Shown here: positions 30,692-42,402 of the stretch, one piece after another | How the letters are laid out: each line of letters starts with the position of its first letter | How positions within the stretch are numbered: the stretch's first letter is position 1 | Origin: Capronia americana | Lineage: Eukaryota; Ascomycota; Eurotiomycetes; Chaetothyriales; Herpotrichiellaceae | Assembly (NCBI GenBank): GCA_016110215.1 | Contig: JADWQD010000003.1 | Span: 1,178,001 to 1,242,000 of the forward strand | DNA: 64,000 nt | Direction of reading: 5' to 3' | Made by a program: the position numbers and the translations under genes | The notes under the pieces: model-generated | What the model was told of the DNA's origin: nothing | Databases searched by the model: none | Seen by the model: the letters and a program-made list of their open reading frames with translations, nothing else

Positions 30692-32733
30692 GAGCTCGAG
30701 GGCTGTTGGAACATGGGGAAAGAATCCCTATCAGCAGAGCTGAAAAACAGCGCAGCACCAGAGCTATCGGGTTGGTTGTAGGGTGTGGATGGGTGATCAT
30801 GACAGCTGTTCCTCTCGGTCTGCGGAACGCGGAGCGTATTGTAATGCTGGCCTGAGGTTGATTGGAAGAGATCAGTAATGTCCTTCAATGTGTTGATGGG
30901 ATGGAGCAATCCAGAGCAGGCATCAAAGAATCATGCATCGAGCATAAACAGACAAGCACCTGGCGCACAAAGCTCAGACGGTGCTTGGCCATAATGTGTC
31001 GAGGCTTTCTCACGTGCTAGTGCTCTTCGTCATTGTGGCTTCTCTGGTGTGCGATAATTTTCAACTTCTAAATATCAACGTATGCGGCTTAATATTGTGG
31101 ACTTTCACTCGCCTTGTGATATTCCCAGTGGTGTTCACTACTTCCAGATCCAGCTTTGCACGCTCGGTCTCCTGAATCGAGTCACGTTGCGAGCCTCACG
31201 CCGTCCGTAGGTGATTGTTGGACGCATTTCTTGTCTGTCCTACTCAGTGTATTCCGACGACAACTCCTACCATCCGCGTTTCTGAGGTCGGGCTGAGAGA
31301 TGCTGGTAACTGGGGTGGGACAGCGGTGCAGACAACCCCCGGTGCCTCTCAAGGTCGACATCGCAGCCAATCTCTTGCCACAATCACCACAACATGCAGG
31401 TGAATATGTGAAGGATTGTCGCGCGCGGCTGCTAAAGAGAGCTCTACTAGTGCTCAAGATCGGTCAGAAGGGCCGTATTAGGACGCCCTTACAGAAAAGG
31501 CGCATCTGAATAGTCTAGTGCCAGACTGTTAGCACCCATTGCTTGAAAGACTAGCCGAGAGACAAACTAAGTCTCCAGACCTACACTCTAGCCAGTCCAA
31601 CAATCATGAATTGAACGGCACAACTTACCAGCAAGAGTGTGTGCGAGCATCTGCATTACCAGCACACCCCGAAATGTCCAACCGTGTCCTAGAATCCAGC
31701 ATGACAAGCTTGACTACACCGATGAAGCAACTGAGACACCAGCAAGAGGCCATCATCAAAGAACGTTGTACATTTCAAAAAGCCCCTTTGTCAAAGGCCT
31801 CGATAATTGAGCACATCTCCCACAGATGGTTTGGTGCTGACAACGAAGCCTAAGACTGGCTGTCTGAGGCGACTGCAGATCGGTATTTCGGCACTGAATT
31901 CTATGCGTATCCGGGTATTGCGGTGCTGTTTTCCAAGAAAAGGATCGGTCTGGGCACCGTTTGCGGAATGCGCGCCCAATTGAATCCAGACGGCCTACAG
32001 AAGGCAAAACCACCAGCGGTACGCTGTACATGCTCTATTGCAATTGGTCCAGTCTAAAATGGACGGCTAGAGGATGCTGGCGATGTCGAACTGGCCGAAG
32101 CTGGAGCTGCAAGAGAAGAAGGCACCGAGAGAGTATTCATATCAGACATCGCGGGATCCTAGGCAACAGCAAAGGTCAGGATGCGTGGAAGGTGGTGTTA
32201 CGAATACTGGCGAAACACGGAAGCAACGGCGAAGAGTATCGACTGTCGTCTCGACGAAAACAGCTGACGACCAGACCGGGATAGTCCTGAGGTAGGCATC
32301 AAACTGAATGTAAAGAGACATCTGGTCGCCGACAGCAGAGTCATACGCCGTATGGTCCAGCGCGGACTCGAGGGAAGCTTGGTGAGGTGAACTTGGGGAG
32401 AAAGCTTGGTGAGGCGAAGCTCACTGTCACCCAACTGTCGGGGCACTTGCAAGCTGAACATGTGCCAAATTAGCTCCCGGCTAATTGCAGCAATTGCGGG
32501 CTCTGATTGGCTGGAACGACGGCGTTCTTTGCGGCGACGCGGGGATCGCCCGTTGTTTCCTGCCGATGGGGAAACTGAGCTTTCGTGTCGGCTATGACCA
32601 GTCAAAGTCAATTAATTGACTCTTCCAATACACGAAGGCATCGAATCGGTCGCCAGTTCTACTTGTACCTCAAAGTTCGCTCTTTCCCCCAGCGCATACC
32701 GTAGTCGTGCTGTCGCTTGACGCACGCGCCAAG
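30692..32733. other. Gene-poor interval, no supported gene
   Basis: 2.0 kb. Short frames such as 31539-31853 (104 aa, plus) and 32198-32611 (minus) lack domains and overlap others. The last few hundred bases should hold the promoter of the Zn2Cys6 gene. No RNA gene recognised. Confidence 0.5.
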
Positions 32734-35185
32734 ATGACCGACACCAAGGATCACGCTCAGCAACCCCCACCCGAACCCAGTCCACAGCGTGGTCATATTG
32801 CGCGCCAACCATCATGGACCGGCTCTATGGCCGAGAGTCCGACCAACCCATCACCTATGCACGGTCGCAAGAGGTCGGCCGATCACCTGCCCGCTGAACC
32901 TCACGTATCGCGCAAAGGCCGGGCTTGTCTCGCGTGCCGCAAATTGAAGGTCAAGTGCGACAGTCTCGAGCGAGGCGACGCCGGATGCTCTAGATGTCAA
33001 CGCCTCGGTCTGGATTGCATCACTTCCAAGCGCATGAGAGTAAGTCTGGACGACGATGGCGAGAATCCACATCCGTCGATCGTCCGCCTGGACAGAGCCG
33101 TCGAGGACATCCTCTCCCGACTCAAGATGCCGGCCCTGGAGTCCTACTCACGGACCCATCCATCTCAGCATCTACAGCCTCCTCCGCCGTCGCTGGCGGT
33201 CCCAGTGCCGGCGGACTCGAACGCGCAGACGACGCGAGAAAATTCCCGGGAACCGATGAACCAGGAAGACGCCCATGAAGTCGCCCCGGCACCGATGGGC
33301 AGCTTGTTCGAAGTCACCCAGCTCAACACGTTACGGAGCCGTTTAAAGTATGGCGATCTTGCGCGGCGCAACTCGAAGAAGAACATGGAGAACGACCTCG
33401 TCTCCACAGGCATGATGTCTGTGGAAGAAGCGGAAGAAATGTTCGAACTTTTTAAGCGATCCCTCTCCCGCTACCTTTTCGACGCCACAGTCCATGAATC
33501 CCGCAGCTTACTTTCCGTACGGGAATCGTCAACCCTGTTCTTCACTGCCATCATCACAGTCACATCATTGCATATCCCCGGCAAGGAGAAAATCCATGCC
33601 CTGGCACATAAACAACTCCGTGACCTGATTGCCGCGTCCTTCTTCGATCGCTTCCATACCCTCGAAGACATCCGCGCGCTATGCATCGCCGCCTTCTGGC
33701 TCCCAGATTTGAGCTGGAAATTGTCCGGCCACTGCGTGCGCATCGCCACCGAGCTGAACCTGCACCAAGCATTCTTCAAGGCGCTGTACTCGCAGAAACA
33801 GTCCCCCTCAGAGCGGGAACATGCCTTCGAACGCGCACGATTGTGGTATCTGCTCTACGTCCTGGATCATCATTTCAGCATCGCGTATGGACGACCGCCG
33901 GTTACGGCTGAACTCCAAGCCATAAAAGAGTACGATGCATTTCTCAACGCCCCGGAATGCACGCCCTCCGACCGGCGGGTATTATCTCAGGTGACGTTGT
34001 TCATCATCCTGAGCAAAGCGTACAATCACTTCGGACTGGAAGCCGAGCGTTTGATGGACGGAGATGATGTTACGCTGTTGACGCATCAGCGCTTCATCGA
34101 GGACTTGGATCGCTGGAGATATCAATTTCGGCATGCGTTGAACAGGGATGCCCATGTCGGGGACTATCCTGCCGTTGGTAAGCTAGAAACCTCCCACCCT
34201 CCTCTTCCCTCCTGCCCTCCACAATTCTACCCCGATTATTTTAACACGTGCCATGTGCGTAGGCGTGGAGCTGCATTACTACTTCGCTTCAATGATGCTC
34301 AATTCTCTCGCTCTCCGAGGTCGTTCTCTCTTCACAATCTCCAACACCAATACCCTCCCCTCGGCTCTCCGCCCTCTCGCCAGCCACGCAATCTCCTCGG
34401 CGCACCAGATCCTTTCCCTCGTGCTGGAAGAGCCCTACATCCGCGACAGCATGGTCGGCGTGCCTCTCTATCTCCACACAGTGATCGCCTTTGCGGTCGT
34501 GTTTCTCATAAAGATGAGCAGTCGCTGGAACGGCATCGGCGTGTCCATTGACGCGGAGACGAAGACGAAACCGCTGATCGAGGGTGTTATTAACTTGTTT
34601 CGGAGCTGCCAGGCCGGGAAAGGTCACATCTTATACGCCATGGCAGATGGGTTCGAGCGGTTGTTGAAGCGCAACATGGGCAAGCCGGGCGAGAACGGAG
34701 CTGGTGGTGGTTATGCATCGCTTGACGCCACGGCAGCTGGTCGGGGCCAGAATGGCGAAAGAGGCACCACCTATTCCGCACAGCACGCGGGTCACGCTCA
34801 GGCAACCGGACAGGACTACGCCAGACCACCGGAAATATATGCCAGTTCGAGCCAGACGAACACGCCGAGTCTCCTGCATCCGCAGCACACCACTACGAGT
34901 CCCACGCCGTTTACGCCGACCGGCACGGGCACGGGCGCGCAGCAACCACAACAACCTCCTAATGGTGCTGGTTTCGATCCGTATGCGCTGTCGCCTCACT
35001 CGCAGCCCACTTCCGCGGGCACATTTGGTGGCTGGCAGACGGAAGACGACATGCTTTGGAGTATGGGCATGGGGTATGACTTGTTGGCGACGGCACCGGA
35101 CGTTAACGCCCATGGGTTGGGCGCGTTCGTGGGATGGCCCGGAGGGAGCATTGAAAGCGGAACGGGAGGGTACTCTCAGTTATGA
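32734..35185 (+). CDS. Zn2Cys6 (fungal-type binuclear zinc cluster) transcription factor
   Basis: Exons 32734-34177 and 34263-35185 around an 85-nt intron (GTAAGC...GTGCGTAG) give 788 aa. The Zn2Cys6 cluster spans residues 65-95 with spacing C-x2-C-x6-C-x9-C-x2-C-x6-C, preceded by RKGRA and followed by a basic linker. The middle homology region (about 210-510) contains MFELFKRSLSRYLF, DIRALCIAAFWLPDLSWKL, ATELNLHQAF and ARLWYLLYVLDHHFSIAYGRPP, as in War1-like regulators. The C-terminus is Gly/Gln/Thr-rich and ends in an acidic/aromatic, activation-like segment (DDMLWSMGMGYDLL). It should bind CGG-type sites in the nucleus. Its target pathway is not shown by context, as no metabolic cluster is adjacent. 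Confidence 0.92.
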
Positions 35186-35973
35186 GAAGAGAATTGATGG
35201 GACAGGGCCATGTAGTGTCAGTATATGCCAGGTTTTGACGAAAAGCAGGATCGGTCCTTGGGTAAGACCAGGCAGAGGCGAAAAAGGTGGAGGCGAAATT
35301 TAATTAGCAGGTTTTCGGCCTTGACGGCAGGAATTTCATGAACATGGCTGTCTGAAGACTAGGGCGGCATAATCATCACTCGTACTGTAGAGCGTGGCAT
35401 TGATGCCAACAATCTTGGTTCAACGTCCCAGGCCAACATCTTCTCCTCTCACCGCTGTGCCTCTCACGGCATTCTCGACTTGACGGTCGTCGTGGCTGTG
35501 TCTCGAACAGTCCAGAGACGTGATCTGGCCTCACACAATTCCAATTCTTCCTAACCGTTCCATGGCGCTGATGCAATTCTGTCTCCGAATAAAGGTGAGG
35601 CGGACTGGGAGGGAGGGTATTTGAGCAACGCAAGCGACGATAATAAGCCGTCTCAATTGAGAATGGCATGTGTCTCAGTGCCGCCGCATGGTCGGGGATG
35701 TTCACCGGTCACTTCATATATGATAGCGTGGCATAGCTGCGTGAGGTATGAACGGTATTGAGGCCAGTGGATCGGGTGTTTGCCCATACGGGCGCGACGG
35801 CAGAGCCAAAACCGGCATACATAACTTGTCGGGATCATGATCTTCGCGGCCGTCCTTGTTGCAGGGCTTTCCCAAATTTCTGACGAGTGTCTCTGAGTCT
35901 GGTCTCCACGCTCTCTATAATTTTGGGCATTGCAGAGCCAAGAGCGAAGCTTTCAAAAACTGGCATGCAGTCC
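35186..35973. other. Convergent intergenic region, nothing recognised
   Basis: 788 bp between the 3' ends of the Zn2Cys6 and GOT1 genes. The minus-strand ORF at 35376-35705 has no domain. Confidence 0.5.
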
Positions 35974-36437
35974 TCATACCGGGAGTTCTGCGTTCCGCCG
36001 ACCGCTTGAGATCTTTTCAAGGGCCATTTGTATGTAAGGACCAATGACGGGTATGTTGCCGGCGAAAGATGCAATCGTCGCGAAGAAGTCTCCGAACAGG
36101 ACGAAAATGCCGTAGAGTTCGACGAGGAAGCCAGTAAGAGGCCACCGTATCAGGATGAGGAGGATACCAGCGATGAAGGCCGCTGTCCCCTTGAGTTTTT
36201 GACGTCGCGCGAAGAAGACAAACGTCTTCTGGATCCCGATAATGAGGGTGAGGCCGATTAGGAACAGGATCTGAAACATGTCAGTATGCGCTCGTAACTG
36301 TTAGGGTCCTACTGGAGGCGCACGTTTCCCATTGCCAGCATAGACCGATCAAAGAACATGAGAACTCCCCCGAACAGGAAGAGGCCGCCCCCGGAGCAAA
36401 ATGCCACCCCAATCTTCTGCATATCTGTCAACCACAT
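35974..36437 (-). CDS. GOT1: Vesicle transport protein GOT1
   Basis: Two exons on the minus strand, 36437-36324 and 36270-35974, with a 53-nt intron (GTGCGC...TTTCAG), encode 136 aa. Exon 1 reads MWLTDMQKIGVAFCSGGG and exon 2 ILFLIGLTLIIG onward. Together they give the four closely packed hydrophobic segments and the FFARRQKLKGTAAF and IPVIGPYI signatures of Got1, ending RRNAELPV. Got1 is a small tetraspan protein of Golgi/ER vesicles that assists ER-Golgi transport and Golgi membrane fusion. An in-frame ATG 9 nt upstream (36446) is an alternative start; 36437 gives the usual family N-terminus. It is divergent from Lunapark, with 478 bp between starts. Confidence 0.93.
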
Positions 36438-36915
36438 GCTGGGCATCGTGAGCTGCTTCGGCGTGGTCGAGGTGGAGTGATGGTTGAGTGAGGCGACAGG
36501 GTCGAGTCGGATGCAATTGAAATATGAAGCGCCTTGGGGATGAGGAAATGCCCTCTTGAAGCTGCTGCCTCTGGAAACGTACTTGCCACGGTGGAAGCTG
36601 GTTTAGAAATTGTTGAACTGGCCTTAACTGGCACGAGGGGATAAGATTCCAGTGAGTTGCGATGCGCGTCGGGCTTAGGCTAAGGGAGCCTCGCTTCGTG
36701 TTCCTGCCGATTCGCCGACGAGGGCCACGTTAACGCATCTCCAACACATACCACTGACGCAGGCATCTTCATGCCCGCACAGTGAATTCTCATTCAGTAA
36801 TTGCATGCGCTTGAGACAACCCACCATGTTGTTCTCAAGGGAACTGAGTATACGTTGACATGACCCCCACTTGGGACTGAACTGAGAATTCCTCTGTCAG
36901 ATGAGACGAGCCAGT
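36438..36915. promoter_or_regulatory. Shared divergent promoter region (GOT1 / Lunapark)
   Basis: 478 bp between the ATGs of two early-secretory-pathway genes facing away from each other. A small minus-strand ORF (36428-36634) is an extension of GOT1 exon 1 in another frame. Regulatory role inferred from layout only. Confidence 0.45.
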
Positions 36916-38122
36916 ATGTCGTGGCTCTGGAAGGTGAGCACGAGGACAACAGCACCGATAAAACTCAACTGACAGCCTCCTCCAGGGAGATGCAAATTCC
37001 ACCGCTTCATTCGAGAAGGCTCTTTCGAAGCTAGCATCCCAGATCTCCGCCGCAAACGTCGCGCTCGACACCAGTCGAGGCCGCGGTCGTCGAGTCAAAG
37101 CCCTCTGGACACTCTACACCACGCTCACATATCTCCTTTATACTCTTATTATTGTCCTTGTCCTCGGTCCCCAAAATTGGACCCTGTATCACTATGCCGG
37201 CCTCGTCGGTGCGCCGGCCCTCATCTATGGCGTCCGAAGGCTCATCACTGCTTTCTTCGGCTGGAGGGCAGCCCGTCAGCAAGCATATTTAGAACATCTA
37301 CAGAAACAACGGGAGCAGAAGATTACCGATCTCAAGAAAGCCACAAAGTATGATAGCACTGAGGAACTGCTGCGGAAATATGGTGGCGCTCCGCCTAGCA
37401 AGACCCCACCGAGACAAGCACAACAGGGTACGAATCGGAAGGTCAATACTACGCCGCCTCAGCAAAGGACTGGAATTGCTCCTCCCCCTACTGCCAATAT
37501 TCCAAGCAGGAACATTCCATCTCCACCTCCACAGAAGCCTAACGTAGAGACCAGCCATCCTACTACGTCTCCAACACATAGCACACCTCCCGTTATGGCA
37601 GACACGGTGGCATCCAGCCCCATGAATATCACTCCAGACTCGCCAGGATTCGCTCCAAATGCCTTTTCCGACATCCCACCTCAGACGAGCACGACGTATC
37701 AACAGACGCCTCATTGGTACGATCGTATCCTCGACGTACTGCTTGGTGAGGATGAGACCGCCGCCAAGAACAGGTTGGTTTTGCTATGTTCCAGATGTCG
37801 CCTGGTCAATGGCCAAGCACCTCCAGGTATCAGGACGCCAGAAGAACTGGGCCGCTGGAGATGTAGTGGTTGCGGTGCCTGGAATGGAGTTGAGAACGAA
37901 GGGACGAAAGTGGTCAAGGAAATCACCGGAGCCTCGAAAGCGGATAATGGTGAAGGCTGGGAAAAGGTCCCTAGAGCATCTGAAATCCACGAAGAGCCTA
38001 CCGACGATCTGCATGCCGGCGTGGAGGGAACCACGGGACTCGAGGGAGAGGATGGACGTGGGGTCAAGAAGCGAGTTACTCGCAGTGCGGGCCAGCAAAG
38101 TTCTTTTGAGTCGATTGAATGA
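36916..38122 (+). CDS. LNP1: Lunapark-family ER junction protein
   Basis: A very short first exon (36916-36933, MSWLWK) is joined to 36986-38122 across a 52-nt intron (GTGAGC, ACTGAC branch, TCCAG), giving 384 aa. The spliced start MSWLWKGDANSTASFEKALSK is that of Lunapark. Two hydrophobic helices (LWTLYTTLTYLLYTLIIVLV and YAGLVGAPALIYGVRRLI) are followed by a Gln/Lys coiled-coil (YLEHLQKQREQKI). A long Pro-rich disordered stretch precedes the zinc-ribbon: CSRCRLVNGQAPPG...WRCSGCGAWNG, with C-x2-C and C-x2-C visible. The tail is acidic. Lunapark sits at three-way tubule junctions of the ER and stabilises them, opposed by the Sey1/atlastin fusion GTPase. Exon 2 has no early ATG, so ORF-only calling would lose the membrane domain. 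Confidence 0.93.
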
Positions 38123-38338
38123 TTCAGATCTGTGACAACAGCTTTCACTGTGCACGGCGTCCTCCATGCCGCGATGTATTGTAACGGTAGCAAGCAATAT
38201 TAACACATCCCACTGTTTCACCCCACGTGACATGTTCTGCCAAGACTGGTGGAAGTTCACAAGAACTTTGCTTTCACGCTTCAATATTTCTCCCCCAGCA
38301 GCTACGATGACCTTAATCTGCCCTCCAAGTTTGCCAAA

Positions 38339-40417
38339 ATGTCCTTCTTCACCGTACGCCCAGCGGGTACGGATAAAGATCCGTTTAGAATCCGGCTGAC
38401 CGCTGTGTCCATGCTCAGCCTCAGGTTAAAGTCAGGCGATGTCTGCGAAATTAGGACCGGGGAAGAGACGAATGGTAGGCGTAAGTTGGCCATTGCTTGG
38501 GAAGGGTTAGGAACCGGGATGAAAGACACCATCGTCCAGACGTCGAAACTTCTACAAGAGGCCTACGGATTCAAGCTAGGCGATAAGATCACCATCTTCC
38601 GCTCGTCACGGCCCATCGATGAGGCAGGCGTGGTGACAGTTTGCAGACTGGGCGCTCCACTAAATGACAAAGAAATGCGTTTCTGGAGCAAAAACATTGC
38701 ACCTAGCATTCCACCAGCCGGCGATTATATGATAACTTCACAGAGGATTCGGCCCAGCAACGGCGTTGAATTCGTGGTCAAAGACGTAGGGCTGCACGAT
38801 GTCATGATTGCGCGGGTAACGCCTACCACAGCTTTTCGCGTTGTCACAGATGACGAACCCGGGAGCGTCGTCAATATTGAGCTCAAACCAGCATACCTAG
38901 GAGGTATCGAGACGCAGATTCAGGAATTGCAGGCCATAATCAACAGAATGTTGCGGCCACTGGTGAGACAGGTTTGGTCCACGTATGAGCCAGTGCAAGG
39001 CGTTTTGCTGTATGGCGCCAAAGGCACTGGTAAGACGGCCCTGATGGAAGCTCTTTCTGAATCCGGGTGGCCATCCATACTATCTTGGAAACCAGGCATG
39101 CAGGTCCGTTCGTCGAACGAGCCCTGTCTAGTGATTGTGCCTCCAGAGTACGTCCTTGCTAAAGCGGGGGCTCCAGGGGCATCGACAGCGGTCTACGAAC
39201 TCGAGTCAATGTTCAAAACAATCATAGGGAGTCCTACCCTTGTGATAACGGAAGCTCGCCATCCCAATGATATTGACGAACGGCTGCGGACTGAAGGCAA
39301 GTTCGCAGTTGAGATCGAGTTGCCCATCCCTTCGGCTCCTCAGAGAAAGGACATCCTTTTGGCCCTCAGAGGCCCGGGGAATTATCCCGCAGACGAACAA
39401 CTGCAGGAGCTGTCAGAAAAAACCCACGGCTATGTGGGCGTTGACCTCAGACGCCTCCTGCGGGTGACGCTTGAGCTGGTCTCGGACAAACCACCGCCCT
39501 ATGGAGAGAAGGTCGGAGAAGCTTCGATGCCCGCCATAGAGTCTGCTGATCTGGACACGGCCCTCCAGCGCGTAAGACCTTCTGCCTTGCAGGAAATCTT
39601 CCTCGAGACACCAAATGTCCGATGGACAGACATTGGCGGCCAACACGAAATCAAACGCCAGCTACAGAATGCTATCGAGCGACCACTCAAGTTTGCGGAC
39701 CGCATGAAGAAGCTCCGACTGAAGCCGAAGAAAGGGGTGCTCCTGTACGGTCCGCCCGGCTGCTCAAAAACTCTGCTGGTCCGGGCCCTAGCTACCGAAG
39801 CCGGCCTCAACTTCCTGGCCGTCAAAGGAGCAGAGTTGATCTCCATGTACGTCGGGGAGAGCGAAAGAGCCACCCGGGAGGTTTTCCGAAAGGCCAGGGC
39901 GGCAAGTCCCAGCATCATTTTCTTCGACGAAATCGACGCCATCGCCTCTCGGGGAAGGAGCGGCGGCGATTTAAACGTTTTGACCACATTGTTGAATGAG
40001 ATGGATGGCTTCGAGGAACTAAGAAATGTGTTTGTGGTTGCGGCGACCAATAAGCCACAACAGATCGATCCGGCCTTGATGCGCCCCGGGAGATTCGACA
40101 ACGTTGTTTACATAGGCCCGCCGGACCTCGAGGCAAGAAAGGAGATCCTAAAGAAGCAGCTTGGCGGGGAGGAGCTCTACCAGAGCGAAACCGGTCTAGA
40201 ATCAGATGTGGAAGAATTCGGGAAATGGACAGAAGGCTTCTCTGGAGCCGAAGTCGTCGCTATCTGTCAAGCTGCCGGAGATGTGGCGTTTGACGAGGAT
40301 CGGGAGACCATCGGACTCGAGGACATCCGGAAAGCTGTCGCAAATACGCCAAAGAGCATTAGCCTCGAAATGTTGGAGGAGTTCGAGACCTGGAACGCAG
40401 CACGAATGGCACGTTGA
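38339..40417 (+). CDS. AFG2: AFG2/Drg1-type AAA ATPase with degenerate D1 domain
   Basis: 692 aa from the ATG at 38339 (MSFFTVRPAGTDKD), single exon. After the N-domain (about 1-200), D1 starts at about 220. Walker A GAKGTGKT (226-233) is kept. The expected Walker B acid pair is replaced: CLVIVPPEYV stands where IDEID is usual. The arginine-finger region reads IDERLRTEGKF, so D1 probably binds but does not hydrolyse ATP. D2 is canonical: WTDIGGQHEIKRQL, Walker A GPPGCSKT (471), IIFFDEIDAIASRG, and ALMRPGRFD. Yeast Afg2/Drg1 is a hexameric ATPase that strips Rlp24 and other factors from cytoplasmic pre-60S particles. The D2 resemblance and overall layout support this orthology rather than Cdc48. 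It is shorter than the 780-aa yeast protein. Confidence 0.82.
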   Translation: MSFFTVRPAGTDKDPFRIRLTAVSMLSLRLKSGDVCEIRTGEETNGRRKLAIAWEGLGTGMKDTIVQTSKLLQEAYGFKLGDKITIFRSSRPIDEAGVVTVCRLGAPLNDKEMRFWSKNIAPSIPPAGDYMITSQRIRPSNGVEFVVKDVGLHDVMIARVTPTTAFRVVTDDEPGSVVNIELKPAYLGGIETQIQELQAIINRMLRPLVRQVWSTYEPVQGVLLYGAKGTGKTALMEALSESGWPSILSWKPGMQVRSSNEPCLVIVPPEYVLAKAGAPGASTAVYELESMFKTIIGSPTLVITEARHPNDIDERLRTEGKFAVEIELPIPSAPQRKDILLALRGPGNYPADEQLQELSEKTHGYVGVDLRRLLRVTLELVSDKPPPYGEKVGEASMPAIESADLDTALQRVRPSALQEIFLETPNVRWTDIGGQHEIKRQLQNAIERPLKFADRMKKLRLKPKKGVLLYGPPGCSKTLLVRALATEAGLNFLAVKGAELISMYVGESERATREVFRKARAASPSIIFFDEIDAIASRGRSGGDLNVLTTLLNEMDGFEELRNVFVVAATNKPQQIDPALMRPGRFDNVVYIGPPDLEARKEILKKQLGGEELYQSETGLESDVEEFGKWTEGFSGAEVVAICQAAGDVAFDEDRETIGLEDIRKAVANTPKSISLEMLEEFETWNAARMAR

Positions 40418-40485
40418 ACTGACAGCTTAAGCTCGCCTGAACCGACAGTGAAATAATCAGCAACCCCCTTCCCTAACGTCAATCG

Positions 40486-41542
40486 CTATGCGTCGCTGTT
40501 CGGCCTCCCGTTCGTTTCACGCGCCAAATCCCCTACAGTCTGCCACACAAACTGGCTCTGCCCCGGATTGACCACCTCATTATCATTGCCCAGTCCGCCA
40601 TCGTCCTTCGGCCTGTAATCAACCCTTCCATCACCCATGACGAATCTCAAGCATACAATAGCACCACGATCCTCGTACTGGCGACCCAAGGCCTTGTCTC
40701 GGTAGCTGTCCAGCTCCACCGTCTTCAACTCCACATCTCCAGAACCAGCGGCGGACATAAGTTGGGCGATTTGACGAAAACTCGCGTGTGTTCCAGCAAT
40801 CCGCAGCTCCTCGGGCACTTTCTCCCCTCGCACAGCTCTCTCAGCAAGACCACACACCACGCGAGCAATGTCGCTGATGTCCGTATAGCTGATGCTCTGA
40901 TCCAAACTGCCTACAGCCTGGTACACGCCTTTGGAGGTGTGGAAGCCGTACCACGGCGCGATCCCACTGTGCAAGAAGAGGCCAACGAAAAGCCTGCAGA
41001 CCTGGATCCCTCCCTCCCGCTGCACCTTCTTCTTTGCCAGCTCATAGTGCCGCTTCTTGCCATCCCACTCCGGGATATTGAAGTCGTGCAGCGTGTGGTC
41101 GACCCCGAACTCGGACGGGAAGTAAAGCTTGACCGATGTCCTCGGCAGTGCGTTGGCAAGCTTATCCCGGAGCGTGGCTCCCGCCGTCGAGATACTAGGA
41201 ACACACCCCGTTATCAAACATTATCCACATCGGCACACACACGCAGGCAGGCAGGCAGGCTCGATAAAGAACTCACGCGTTGACAAGTACATCCACCCCG
41301 TCCAGTGCCATGACCAAATCATCCTCGTCGCTCTGGTCGTCGATTATCCGGATCTCCGCTCCCAGGTCCTTCCATTTCTCCGTCCTCGGGGTATGTCGAC
41401 GGGCAAGCGACACGAGGCCTGAGAGCCTGTCTCGCAACTCGGGCGAGAGAAAAGTACTCGTCAAGCGCGTGCCCAGGTCTCCCGTCGCCCCTGCCACTGC
41501 GATGACCGGTTTGGCCGACGAGGGCACGAATGGCTTTTCCAT
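40486..41542 (-). CDS. NmrA-like / isoflavone-reductase-type NAD(P)-binding protein
   Basis: Exons 41542-41277 and 41194-40486 with an 82-nt intron (GTGAGT...TTCCTAG) give 324 aa. The N-terminus shows the Rossmann motif GATGDLGTRL, the acidic IIDDQ after the second strand and the VDVLVNA end of strand 4. The junction reads VNAISTAGATLRDKL. Downstream are YFPSEFGVDHT and YELAKKKVQRE, a Lys-containing helix typical of the PCBER/NmrA group. SYTDISDIARVV follows. Members reduce phenolic substrates or act as redox-sensing regulators like NmrA. The sequence does not decide which. A second ATG lies at 41560, adding six residues. The intron contains a (CAGG)n run. Confidence 0.88.
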
Positions 41543-42402
41543 AATAAGTGGCCTTTTCAACTGCGAATTATTTCCAGTCTGTTACAGTATGGATGGATGG
41601 ATGGATGGGGTGTCGGGCTCGGTTTTCCGTGGCCCTGGTTATTTTCCTACATCGCGAAGATACAGCTGGGTTTATGGAATATTTACCTACTGGGGGGGTC
41701 ATGCGTCAGTGTCACAGGGCGGAGCTTCCGAATCGGCTTAGAGAGCGTTACCCCCCTAATTATTTATTCGAGAGAGAAAATATATTGTCATCCCCGCCCG
41801 TTACCCACGACGTTCCAGACAGCGCATTCGATTTCCCAAATCCTGCGAGCTTCATGGCGGCCGTCGTCATAGTGTCTCGCCTACGGGGGAGGGGTATATC
41901 CGACCGAGTACTGCACTTCCTCGGCTACATGAGGCTGGCTGGCACTGCTCCCACTACGGCATCTCTACGCTTCAACTTAGTGGATGAATGAGTGAATGAG
42001 TGAGTGAGTGAGTGGCCAGGAAGTGGACGCCATGGGAACAGTATGCATGAATTGCAGATCATTTGGATACGCCTCATATATTCACATGGGACTCGTATAT
42101 GTATATGACCGGATTTCCACACAATGTGGTCCTGAGCGCAATGAATCGTGCTCCTCTCTGCGCCAAACGAATGGTATCTTATGTATCGTCGCAAAAAAAA
42201 ATCAATGCATCGGCCTTCACTTTCATCTCTACCACACTGACGGACGCCGTTCTCCTTGTTCGTCCTCCCTCCCGTACATATGCTCTAATTCCCTATGGCT
42301 CAACTCCAGGGCGCGCAGGGGACACGTGCGTATTGGTCGGAAGAGACAATTCAGTCAAGGACTCGGTCACTCGCTTAACCACGCACGCACGCACGCACTC
42401 AC
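41543..42402. other. Intergenic with simple repeats
   Basis: 860 bp. It holds an (ATGG)n run at about 41588-41608, (GAGT)n at about 41990-42013 and (ACGC)n at about 42379-42397. Short ORFs cross these repeats and lack domains. The first part is presumably the promoter of the NmrA-like gene. Confidence 0.6.
41990..42013. repeat. Microsatellite (GAGT)n
   Basis: Consecutive GAGT/GAAT tetramers seen directly in the sequence. Confidence 0.85.
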
